From the NCBI RefSeq assembly GCF_947179165.1, contig NC_077244.1, positions 72,648,144 through 72,712,143 on the forward strand: 64,000 bases of DNA, given 5' to 3'. A program made the position numbers and the translations under genes. Position 1 is the stretch's first letter. Every line of letters starts with the position of its first letter. Shown in pieces: positions 1 through 10,871 of the stretch. This stretch comes from Solanum dulcamara. Its lineage: Eukaryota > Streptophyta > Magnoliopsida > Solanales > Solanaceae. Under the pieces are notes generated by a model. The model saw nothing but the letters and a program-made list of their open reading frames with translations, searched no databases and was not told the DNA's origin.

Positions 1-369
1 CCTAAATAAATTCACTACTTTCTCATTTATCATGCGGAGAAATAAGTTGTACGAGGGATCATTTATTTGGGAGAATTTTCAAAATGTATTAGCTTTTCGT
101 GAGACATGAATTCCAACAATCCAACTTTGCAAACTCCAAACCCTAACTAAAATCACTACTTTCTCTTTTCTTCCTATAGCAAGGAGTTTAGTTTACCACC
201 TATCTATATGGCAGAGACTGACAAATGTGGAGGAGATGAGCAATACCAACTAGCAAAAGCAAGAAGGCACCAAAGTTTACACAATTTTACAATCACGACC
301 TAGTCAGTAAAACAACTCATTTCATAAGAAAACTGCTGTTGCACAAAACATAAAAGAAAATAAACTCAC

Positions 370-2438
370 TCATCCTCCGCATCAGTAAAAAGCACCCGGT
401 TTGCTACCACTGCAGGGGGTGGCTTATGGGGATACAGAGCAGGATTAAACAAAGGATAGAAGCGCTGAGATAACTTAGCAATCTCTTTTGGAACAGGAAC
501 AACTGCCTGTTTTTTAGCTTTTTCTACTAATACAGCAGCCAGAGTCTTCTTTGATTTTCGAGAACTTGATGAAGAAGGAGGTACAACGTTTGAAAACAAG
601 GAAGCACACCCATCAGGTTCAGCAGTAAAATGAATATTTTGCACAGGAAACAAGGGTTCCTTCTCCGAGCAGCTGTCATTCAAACCTCCTACTTGCCGAC
701 ATTGGTAATCTTGCACGGCTGTCAATAAATACCACCAGTGATAAATTAAAGTAACATAAACTGAAAAGAATAAGAAAACCAAATGAAATTTAGTGTTCTA
801 ACATGATATACCATGAGAAACGTCATCCATGAAGTCTTTAACTAATTTGATTGGAGCCACATCAAGAACAGATAGTATTGGACCACTTATATAAGGTACC
901 CAGGAGCCTAAAGGGCATCCCACCTGATAATTTGTAATAGTTTCATGTCTTCCTCTTGAAGGAGAAATTCTTTCAAAAGGCTGCACCATGTTAAGTCCGG
1001 ACGAGCAGCCTCCCTGCACATCATGTGCTGAAGACATTTTGTCGGTAATTTGGACAGGCGAAGTATGCAAAGGTTCATCAGACACCGAAGGACAAACATA
1101 CGGGGAGAAGAAGCAAAAACTGGGATATGGCACACGCCTACTTTCTAATACTTCATCACGTTTACGAAGCATGAGGGAAATCAGCTCCCCAACATCAGAA
1201 GCAATGTGCCGTTTGGCCGGCTCAAGAACACAAACAGCAAAAACCTGAATAAGAAGTTGAACATGCTCATGTATCAAACAATGTAATTGTCCTATCTGAT
1301 GGGGAGTAAATCCGTTCACAAAGCCATCATTTGCCAACGGCAGACTGGATGGAGGCATCATGTTTTTTGCACCATGTACAGAGTAAGGAGAAATGGGAAG
1401 ATATGGTAACAAAGGGCGTAGTGGCCTGTTTGACAATCCTAAAATCTTCTTCTTGTTCTCAAGAGAAGCTCTTTGGCGCCTGGTTTGCCTAGTCTTAGGT
1501 CTTCGACCAACAGCCTCATACTCTTCAATATCATCCTTCAGGTGTTCATCAAGGTCACTCTCCAATGCCTCCTCAATTTCAAGCTCAAAATCTGCATCAT
1601 TGTCTTCATCTTCATCATCAACATTTTCATTATCTTGTATATTTCCAGAATTTCCATCTCCACCGTGTAAAACAGCTGCAAGAAACTTCCTGTACTCTTC
1701 TTCATCATTGACATTCTGAAGATCATCCTCGTCATCTGTTTCCTGAAGAAACGTCTCAAGTTCATCAAGTGTAAAGCTAGCAAGTGAGTAGCGTGCTCTA
1801 GTGCGCTTACATATAGCATCCTCATTATCCATATCTATGATGGATCTAACTGAATTTGCTATATTGTTACACCCTCCAACTGAAAGATCCTCAACGTGAT
1901 CACCCCGTCCACTCAACACAGTCTTCTTGTTATTTGAAATTCCACTTTCAGGTTCAGTATCTAGAGTGGATTCTCTCTCCTTAGGTTCAGAAGACGAAAT
2001 TTTCTTCAAGCCTTCTGGACAAGCCTCAGAAGAAGCTCTATTTTGCATCACAATCTCCTCACCAAGTTCTTTGTCTCCAATGAGACAATCCTGTGAAAAA
2101 TCTGGCAATCTTTCTTTGCAACAAATTCCCAATGATTCAGCAATGTTCTCCCCACTGTCAACCACATCAGCATCCAGACCTTCGATTTCTGAGCTCAGAC
2201 TTGAAGAAGCCTCTAGAGAGACAGTTTCTTTTAACAAAGGATTAAAATCCATATCCTCTTCCTCATCTTCGTCATACTCATTCTCATTGTCACCCCTGTC
2301 ACAATCACCATAATGGTGTTTACTCTTTTTTTCATCAGCCTCTTGTTCTCGAGGACTTCCATTGTTGGATATGTTGCCGTGTACCAGGAACAAATTCTCC
2401 TGATTAGACTCCTTAGCTTCAGTTGAGCTCAAAGACAT
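370..2438 (-). CDS. GON4-like chromatin/transcription protein, N-terminal part (partial)
   Basis: Two coding exons are visible, 2438..812 and 718..370, and the transcript then leaves the window to the left. The first intron is G|GTATAT...CAG and joins CAT-G|CC to give H-A-V-Q. The second donor is GA|GTGAGT at 369. The start is the ATG at 2438; an upstream in-frame GTG is not a plant start. The first 320 residues are very acidic, with runs of E and D, and include DMDFNPLLKE. A conserved block follows with SNRPLRPLLPYLPISPYS and HEHVQLLIQVF, and exon 2 ends in LFTDAEDE. From memory, this order matches the plant homeodomain-like/GON4-like nuclear proteins, whose Myb/SANT-like region comes directly after that motif and would lie outside this window. 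GON4L proteins act in chromatin repression in animals; the plant role is poorly defined. The family call is good and the function is inferred. Confidence 0.78.
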
Positions 2439-3905
2439 CTTCAGCACAATATTTGAAATGGTTGATGCAGAGGAATACTGACAAACATTTAAATAAGCAA
2501 GAACTAAACTGTATCATCAAAATGACAAATATTTGCCTCTTCCTCCAAGAGGCTCCTCCACATCAGCCTGTTGACCTGCAAATCAATTTTTTCAAAAAGC
2601 AAGGTTGGTTGGAAGCACTAGAAAAAGCTGAATGATACTCACATTTACTGTTAGTACAAACCCACCTAAATCGGAAATGTAAAGTAGAATAGACAAGCAA
2701 GAACAAGTGTAGTGTGAACAGGGAAAGCACATAAAAACTAAATCTCACAATCCCAACCAAACCCCACACTGCATCAAATAGTTAAAACTTGTCATTTATT
2801 GAGAACTAAACCAGGACCAAAACAACATCTGGGTTCAAACATTAAGGCACGTAGATTAACAAAGTAGTAACTTAGGGTGTGTTCAATATGGAAAATGTTT
2901 TTTGATATTATCACGTTCCGTTGGTCAAAAATTTTGGAAAATATTTTCACTAGGAAAATAAGTTGCTTAAAAATGAGAAAAATGAGTTCCTTAATGGAAG
3001 TAGGGACATGTTTACAAGTGGCATTCCACATTGATTATGTCCTTCCCATCCTCCAACCCACCTCATATTCACCCCCACACCTTGTAGCCCCCACCATCCA
3101 ACCCCATCTCTCATAGTATTTGTCTATATTATATATAAATAGTTTTAGGATAATAATTTTTGCATGCATACCCAACACAAGAAAATAAGTAAGAAGCCAA
3201 ATTTTCCTTATAAACATTTCCTTCGTACCGAACATACCCTCAGTGTGATAACAGCTTTCATGAGCAACTTTTTTTCTAATTCAGCATAAACTGCATGCAA
3301 CACCAGAATGTATTAAAGTCTGTCAAGAATTAGGATTGAGCATTGATTTGATCGGCTGAAAGACCTGATTTTTTAACTTCCCATTCATGCCTTTCCTTAC
3401 TCAACCCAACCAAAATTCAAGAAGAAATAATCAAAGCCTAATGCAACAAGTTATTCAATTGGAATTCACCTTAGACCGAAGCACTTCCTTCTAATTAATA
3501 AAAAACGTTATACATCCTAGTAACACGCATGAGTTGAATTTTTTTTTGGTGAATATTCATATATGACATAGAAACCTAGTCGAATTTTACACTTTCACAT
3601 GGTTTCATGATGAACATAAAAAAATGTTAACTTTTTCAATCTTTTAGAAAAAATTAAGTCAGAGTTGAAATTGAAATTTACCTGAGGTCTGTATGAAATT
3701 GAACTGAAACTAACAATTGAACAATGGCTTCAGAAATAGTAAGCTTGCCGTTTGCCCAAAGCTCCAACTTTTGGAAGAGGTTTAATTCATCCAAAACTGC
3801 TTCTTCTTGTGCCAATTTGCAACTGTGACGTCTCCAGTTCAGGTAAATTACTGACAAAAATGAACCAAAATACCTAATTGATCCTACAGAGCGCTCAACA
3901 ATGGC
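2439..3905 (-). other. 5' leader and leader intron of the GON4-like gene
   Basis: Upstream of the ATG there is a good 3' splice site at 2478 (minus TTTGTCAG) and a donor at about 3681 (CAG|GTAAATTT), which fits a non-coding first exon at about 3682-3905 and a 1.2-kb leader intron. The intron holds a Tourist-like MITE. No coding exon is seen here. Confidence 0.5.
2875..3240. mobile_element. Tourist-like MITE in the GON4-like leader intron
   Basis: The ends are imperfect inverted repeats: GGGTGTGTTCAATATGG at the left, and ACCGAACATACCC at the right, which reads GGGTATGTTCGGT in reverse. The element is about 366 bp with AT-rich internal sequence and no coding potential. The flanking TTA/TCA would be a worn 3-bp target duplication, as used by PIF/Harbinger elements. 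The superfamily is inferred from the termini only. Confidence 0.55.
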
Positions 3906-6048
3906 CGATCAAACTGACAGAGAGAAGGATTTTTTCGTTTTGGATTCAGAGGGTGAAAACAGAGACCCGGAAACCCGGTTGGGTGGGTACAATTGTGACT
4001 TTACGCTTTTTGCCCAATTTATTTTTCTTCTCATTTGTCTTTTTTTTTTTTCCCCTCACCAAGTCGAAAGTAGCATTTCATTAGTTTCAAATCAACATAA
4101 AAAAAGTATATTGAAGGAAAAGTTAAAAACTGAAGTTCAATTTGTGCAAGAGTCTCAAACTATACAATGATAAAAGAAGAGAAAATAATAAAATAGAGAA
4201 GAATGAAAAAAAATATAAAGATGAATCTAATATTATATCTGCTTGTTTTTCTCTTGGTTCAATTCTCAAATTAGGGTTTTGGGGTTAAATAAGAGTGGGT
4301 AAATGTAACTGATAATAATAATGGGATGAAAAAGTAGAGTCACCAAATTTCAGGGAATTAAAGAGGTTTCAAGAATTTTTAAACGTTTCTTTAAATAAAG
4401 ATGGGAAAGTGACGATTAAAAATGTTACGAAGTGTAATTAAGAGATAATTAAGAGAGTGATTTTTTTTAAAGAAAAATAATATACAACACATTAAAGTGG
4501 AATAAATAGATTGAAGGTCAAAAGAAACGAGAGTGGAAAAAAAATTGTGTTATAGGACATAGAAAAAAATGTCACAAAATTTTAACTTTTTATAAAAGAG
4601 AAATACACTTTCATATATTATTTTAAATATTAGCTTCAAAATTTGCTTCATGTATATTTCAACAACTAGTTACATGAGGTCGTGCAAGCACGAGCCCAAT
4701 ATATGTTATTTTATTTGTTTAAATTTTATGTGGTATCGATTAATTTAGGAGAGTCAATTAAATTTTTATTTGAATTTTAAATATTTTAAGTTATTAAATA
4801 TTATGATTTATAGTGTCTTTATGTAATTTACAATAATATATATCACTCCCCTTGTCTCAATTTATTTGGTACAAGCGAATTTTTGAGAGACAACAAAATT
4901 TATAATATTTTGTAAAAATATTATAAAGAGAGAAAATGGAGTACAAGGGGAAATCAGTCAATTCATCACTGATCTTAAGCTGCTCACATTTTCTTCTAAA
5001 ATTTTTAAATATTTTAAGTTGTTAATTATTGTGATTTATAGTACTTTTTACATATTTTTTCAATAATACATATTACTACATCTATCCCAATTTCCAATTT
5101 ATGTGGCATGGAAAAAATGTCGAGAGTTAACCAAAATTTCAAACTTTTTAAAATATGGCCCAATATATATTACTCCATTTATCTTTATTTGTGTGGCACA
5201 AATAGAACTAGGAGAATAACCAATTTTTTATATGATTTTTAAATATTTTAAATTATTAACTATTGTGATCTACAGTATTTTTAACGTCATTTTCAAATAA
5301 TACACGACACTCACTCTATCCCAATTTAAGTGGCAAATGTGAAACTTTAAGAGTCAACCAAATTTTTAATATGTTTTTTTTAAATATCTTAAGTTGTTAA
5401 TTATTGTGATTTATAATGCTCTTAATTAACGTAATTTTCAAATAATATATGTTACTCCTTTTGTCGCAATTTATGTGTCATGTGTAAAATTTCAAGAGAT
5501 AACCAAATTTAGTTTTTAAAAATATTTTTAAATTATCAATTATTGTGATTTATAGTACTCTTAATGTATTTTTCAAATAATACATGTTATTCCTTCTGTC
5601 TCAATTTATGTGGCACGAATGAAATTTCAAGAGTTAATCAAATTATTAATATATATTTTTGTTAATTATTATAATTTATAATATAATTATTTTTAATTTA
5701 ATTTATAAATACATATAACATACTAAAAAGAAAAATAAGACAATCAAAATAAAACATTTAATTATATGAGGAGTTTGGGATGATTAAGCTGTAAACTTGA
5801 CCAAGCTGCTCACATTAGGCTTCTATAATAGAGTAAAATAATATATATGTTTAAAGTAATAACTTCACTAAAATTGCACTATTTTAAAATTTTCTGGCTA
5901 TACTTTAAATAGCAGTCTTAAAAGATTCTATTTACGCAAATAGTCCCAAAATTTTAAACAAACTACACCACAAGCCCAAACCCGATTTCATCTCCGCTAA
6001 TGTAATACGACATTTCAATTCACAAATAAAGCAGCAAGATTTTAGTTC
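3906..6048. other. Divergent intergenic region between the GON4-like gene and SmE
   Basis: AT-rich DNA with no gene. It serves as upstream sequence for both divergent genes. The centre is the tandem MITE-related array listed separately. The motif AAGCTGCTCACATT occurs twice, at about 4978 and 5802, on either side of most of the array. Confidence 0.6.
4845..5720. repeat. Degenerate tandem array of MITE-end-like monomers
   Basis: At least six monomers start near 4845, 5074, 5171, 5307, 5453 and 5588, a spacing of roughly 100-145 bp with one double gap. Each carries a block like ACTCCTTCTGTCTCAATTTA followed by TGTGGCA, then AGAGTTAACCAAATTT, an AT-rich stretch, and TTGTGATTTATAGTACT. The head block is the same as the termini of the Stowaway-like elements at 11.59 and 18.11 kb in this window, so the array looks like amplified MITE-end sequence. 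Confidence 0.7.
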
Positions 6049-6057
6049 TAGGGTTTT
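6049..6057 (-). promoter_or_regulatory. Telo-box-like motif upstream of SmE
   Basis: The plus strand reads CTAGGGTTTTG about 50 bp upstream of the SmE ATG; its reverse complement contains AAACCCTAG. This telo-box is common near the start sites of plant ribosomal-protein, snRNP and other growth-linked genes. Its role here is inferred from position only. Confidence 0.4.
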
Positions 6058-6103
6058 GATTGTGGAAGAGTAACTCGTCGGAGAAACAGTAGTAGCAGCA
6101 GCC

Positions 6104-8806
6104 ATGGCTAGCACCAAAGTACAGAGGATTATGACCCAGCCTATTGTAAGTATCTTCCTCCTTCACCGCTTCTTCCTATGACCAATTTTATACTGTAAAC
6201 ATTTTTTGCGCTAAATTTGTTTTTTGTTTTTGTTTTTTTTACAGAATCTGATCTTCAGATTTCTTCAGAGTGTAAGTTTACTATTATACGTCTTTTTTTA
6301 AGTGTAATTTCTTCTTATCAGTTTAACGATTACGCATAGGTTTAATTTCCGGCTACTGTTTGAGGTATAATTTATGTGAAAATTATTTTGCAGAAAGCTC
6401 GCATTCAGATATGGCTATTCGAACAGAAGGATCTGAGGATTGAAGGACGTATTATTGTATGTTTTTTTAAAGATTCCATTTCTTGTTTTCATGTTTATAA
6501 GAAAAAAAGGATTTATATTTTTTTCTTATATGAGTTTCCTCTTACCCAATGATTGTGCCACTTACTTCTGGTGCATTCTCTTAGTTGCTTATTAATAGTC
6601 CCTTAGAGCATGCAGTAAATTAAGTTATTTCCCGGAGTGAATGCAGCATAGAATTTAGAGGCAATGCCTCCCTCTATTTTTTGTTTGGGTATGGATGGAA
6701 TTGCTCTATTTATTTTTTATATATTGGGTAAAGATCCATAGGATTTTGTATGAGCTGATGAATGAGCAGCCCAGGTTAGAATTTTCGACTGTGAGATTTT
6801 AAAATGGTTTTGAGATAACAAAGGTGCATAATTTGGACGTATTAAGGATAAATTCCCAACAAAGGTATAAGGCAGTAAAAGAAAATGAGACAACTTGACT
6901 AAATCATCTGGCTGTCGGAAAGCTCAGCAAGGAGAAAAGCAGTTTAAGCTCATATCCCTTTAACTATCAACTTATTATCTTTTATAAGTCATGTAGCCTT
7001 TATTTTTTGTGAATTGCAATAGAAATAGTACCAAGAGATAGCTTCATTGTTGTCATGAAAACTTCCATTTCATGTAGCAAGCTCGTAAGTCGTAGTTGAC
7101 ATATAGGTAGTGGACTTTAGATTATGGCTCACAGTTAATTCCTATTGCTGAGCGCACAGGCCTATCTAGTTAGCCATACCAAATAAATGTTGTACTCTTA
7201 TGTAAAGTTTAGTCTTAATGAGCACGTTAATTTTAGTTTGTTGTGTCAATGCTTGCATATACTTGCATTTGGGATAGACTGGACTGCTCAGAGTTCTAAA
7301 GAGGAACTTTAATTCTCTAAAGCAACATTTTAATGAAATATCCATATTGTATAGCCTTGTGTTAGAAGAGCTCTGACCTTTTCAATTGTAGTCATGTTAT
7401 GGTAGTATGGGTCAAAGGATTGAGAAAGTGTATTCTTTCTTAGAACCTCTTAGGACTATTATTTGATCATTGATTCCTTAGTCAAATCTACACTATGGGG
7501 ATTATTGAGAAATCATCTGTTTCCACGCGAAACTTTTACATTGTTTTGAGCATTTGTTGGCCTTCAAATTTCATTACCTATTTTTCTGGTTATTGCACCA
7601 TACACTTCAAAGTCTACAATTTTTCATCCATAGATGCAAAACATAGTGCTCTCCTTTATTGATACTTGGCATCTTCGGACTTCGATAGTCTTGCATATAA
7701 TCATAGCCATATATTCCTCATGCGTATATATTCTTTCCGATTCCTTTTACTACTGTTTCCTTGGAACATCAAATTAACTCTAAAAGAAAACTGCTAATGC
7801 GAAGATGTAACTAGAAAAGTTACTGTATGAACATCAGAGAACTTGGATATTGATCTATTTTGCTACCTATGTAGTTTGGATTTCCCAAACTTTGGTTCTT
7901 GGTTAGGTGATGTGGATTACATATTGTTGTCAAGATTTCACAGGGGCTTGGGAAGCTATAGATTTTAGGAAGTAGCTTCATTATCGACTTGTCAGACATC
8001 AGATGACTGAATAAGCTTTAGCACTACTTCATTTGGTGTTAACATATTCATTATTGTACCCTTCTTATTATGTAGGTCTTTTAAAATCTGTATCTAGCAT
8101 TGCATGAATTAGTTTTTGATGAAGGTTGATTGCACATGTTCTCTGCCAGCAGATTAAAAAATGATTTCTGATGGATGCCCTTGAATTAAAGCTTTTGCAT
8201 GACACGGCTACTATGTGCTTTTTTCGCTAGAGTTGTACGTCAGTGCACTTGGGAGAATGCAGAAGTATTATTATTGCCGCAAACTTTTTGTGTGGCCTCT
8301 AGATTTTTTCTTGGTTTTTGGATTTAGGTTATATTTCAGCTCACTTTTAGTTGTTGAACGGGAGATAATTTGTTTTTGTTGTTTAGGGTTTTGATGAGTA
8401 CATGAATTTGGTTCTAGATGATGCTGAGGAAGTCAATGTGAAGAAGAATAGCAGAAAGCAGTTAGGTGTGTAACAAATAACTTTCAACCCAAAGCCTAAC
8501 CTTTTTTCCCTTAGAATTACAAGGAAAAATCATATTCTCTACACCTTATGTCCCTAAAATGTCTTTGTTTCCTCTGCAGGGAGGATTCTTCTGAAAGGAG
8601 ATAATATCACATTGATGATGAATACGTATGTTATTGACTCATTGTTATACCTCTTCTCCTGATGCTTTTGAAAACATAGTTAATAACTCCTAACAAATAT
8701 CTTATCACCGCCATTAGGAAATCTCTCCCTTTTCTTTCTCCTTTTTGGGAAGGCAATGTTAATCACACACTCATTTTATTTGTTTAATTTATTTAGGGGG
8801 AAATGA
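6104..8806 (+). CDS. SNRPE: Small nuclear ribonucleoprotein E (SmE)
   Basis: SmE is one of the seven Sm proteins that form the ring on U1, U2, U4 and U5 snRNAs in the nuclear spliceosome. Six coding exons were traced: 6104-6145, 6245-6271, 6394-6456, 8387-8465, 8580-8625 and 8797-8806. All have GT-AG borders, and the sum is 267 nt, giving 88 aa plus stop, the usual family length. The protein starts MASTKVQRIMTQPINLIFRF. Sm1 is seen in GRIIGFDEYMNLVLDDA, with the conserved D and N of the RNA-binding loop, and Sm2 in GRILLKGDNITLM. It ends MNTGK. Intron 3 is about 1.9 kb and carries nothing recognisable. The last exon adds only ten bases. Upstream lies a telo-box. Identification is close to certain. 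Confidence 0.96.
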
Positions 8807-10139
8807 TTTCTTGTCAGCTGGATCACGGAAGAAGTTCAAATTTTTCTGGCAAAAATCAACTATGGGAACATGTCTTTGTGGACAAGGAGCAGGATGTTAG
8901 ACTCACATCATTGTGTTTGAACTTCCATTTATGTTTTGCTATATGTATATTCAGCATGGTGTCCTTGAATCTAATACTGCATTGATGTCATGGCTCTGAC
9001 CTCTTTTTATACAGTGAAGAGTAGCCTTTTGACCGTTTCTCTATTGTTGGTAGTATAGTAGTCACAATTATATTACAGGCAAAGAAGTGTGTTAGCTAAG
9101 AATTTAAGTATTGGTATATGGATTTTGCATGGCTAATTTGCTTAGGGTGGAGACTAGACGTTCATTGACTCTGTGCTTCCGGCTCACGACTGAGTTTATG
9201 TGCTTCATTCTTGACGTTCTCGCTAAAATTTCATCAGTAAATCTTGGAGAGAAGTTTCTTGTTTCTCAGCAAACGCTCATGAGAGATCAATAATTCATGT
9301 ATGTACAAGAAGGGCATGAGAAACAACACAAGTCTTTCTTTTGGGGGGACACATCAGGGTGAGATTATTTTTCGTAATCCTTGTAAAATGAGACAAGATT
9401 ATGATGTGATTTTTCACGTTTTGAATTTGAGTTCCGTGAAATGTGACATTAAAATAAATATTGACGAGAAAAGATAACCCCTCCAAGGGATAAATTAGAT
9501 ATGGAAAAGACAATCATTGAATTGCCCATTCGAACCTCTCCAGCTGTGTCTGGCTGCTTTAAATACTACGTACGTCCTTAGAGGGTACCATTGTCGAGAA
9601 AAAGCGGTGGTGCCCTTTTGGAAATATTCAAGTTAGCTAAAAAGGAATATCAAAGTTTAAACTTAAAAGATTTGTAAAAGTTATTGCTTTGGGACAACAA
9701 TTTTACTTGATTTTTTTCTTTTGAGAAAGTTAATATTTTGTGTAAATACTAGCCTTCCTAAATGAGTTTTCAAATCATTATTTAATTACTAATAAATTCT
9801 TATGACTAAATCAGTATATATTTATAAATAGTTAGCGTGCTTTTAGAAAATATTCAGTTGAATTAAACATTAAAAAGAGCAATTAGAAATTAAAAGTTAT
9901 ACTAATAAACATGAAGTTAACTTGGGGAAATTGTTGTTTCTCTTGATACTTGACAAATAAATTTTCTAATAAATTGAAATACTGGTGATAAAACTAATAC
10001 TATTTATTGTAAATACTAGGGGCAAATTTTGAGCATTTGTAAGGAGTAACTATTTATAACCAAACAGTGTGTATATATTAGTGCCAAAAAAATCCTAGTT
10101 GGCATATGTAAAAGGGAAGAGAGCTTAAAAGACAACACA
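8807..10139. other. SmE 3' region and spacer
   Basis: The first 200-300 bp are probably the SmE 3' UTR. The rest is AT-rich with only short chance ORFs. A TATA-like GTGTATATATTA lies near 10070 and may belong to the next gene. Confidence 0.5.
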
Positions 10140-10871
10140 GTGCTGCTACTCTTAAAGGCAGCTGCTGGGCACAAAATTGTTCTTTTCAGTGATCAACAAT
10201 TTTCACTACGGTATGCTTCCTCTATTTTCTTCTTCAACTTTTTTGTTAATTACATAGCGAGTGAGGGAAGTGGTATCGGTGGAGGAAAATCGAACTCTCA
10301 CTAATAAAATTAGTTGAAAGTTCGGATAGTCAACCAACCGGAGCTACTAAAATCCCATTTTTCAACCATAAGTTTTTTCAACTTTGTTGTGTTTCCAACT
10401 TTATTACTGTTTCTCAAACATTACATATTCAATCAACTGGAGCTATATATATGCTTGTGATCATGTCTTTTTTAAGGGGAAAAAATGCGGTAGTTTTTGT
10501 CTTACATTTTTAAGCTCCTTGTGTCCTGCCACCTAAATTCTCACTTAAAGAAAGAAAAAAAAGGTTTGTTTAATGATAATTATTTATATTAATACTACCT
10601 TCACCTTGAATGTTTTATGATTCATGCCATATTTGTGATATTATACACTTTTTTTAATCCTCCTTAAGAGTTCTCACTCTTTTTGCTCCACTCGAATCCA
10701 AGTTTGAATCCACAATCTTAGGATTTAGAGTTGGAGGGTGTTTATCATCGGTCTTATTTATTATGGATAAATAACTATAGATTCTCTTTGCATTATTTAC
10801 TTTTAATGTATTAATTGATGAAAGAAGGCATAATAAAATGTTTTTAATGGGTAGGTGTTTTGCCTGCTGAA
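10140..10871 (+). other. 5' leader exon and leader intron of the NET/KIP1-like gene
   Basis: A TATA-like element near 10070 is followed by a likely non-coding exon ending at the donor ACTACG|GTATGC at about 10210. A matching acceptor TGGGTAG lies at about 10855, just ahead of the ATG at 10872. This is inferred from splice signals only. Confidence 0.45.

Noticed and set aside
988..2313. Several plus-strand open frames (up to 128 aa) opposite the GON4-like exon
   Set aside because: They are shadows of the acidic, serine-rich coding strand, giving serine-rich antisense peptides without domains or splice logic.
2439..2447. Start of the GON4-like protein at an upstream in-frame codon
   Set aside because: The codon at 2447 is GTG; the first ATG in the exon is at 2438 and is a sensible plant start.
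4845..5720. CRISPR-like array of regularly spaced repeats
   Set aside because: The genome is a plant nuclear one, the repeats are degenerate and not separated by unique spacers of constant length.
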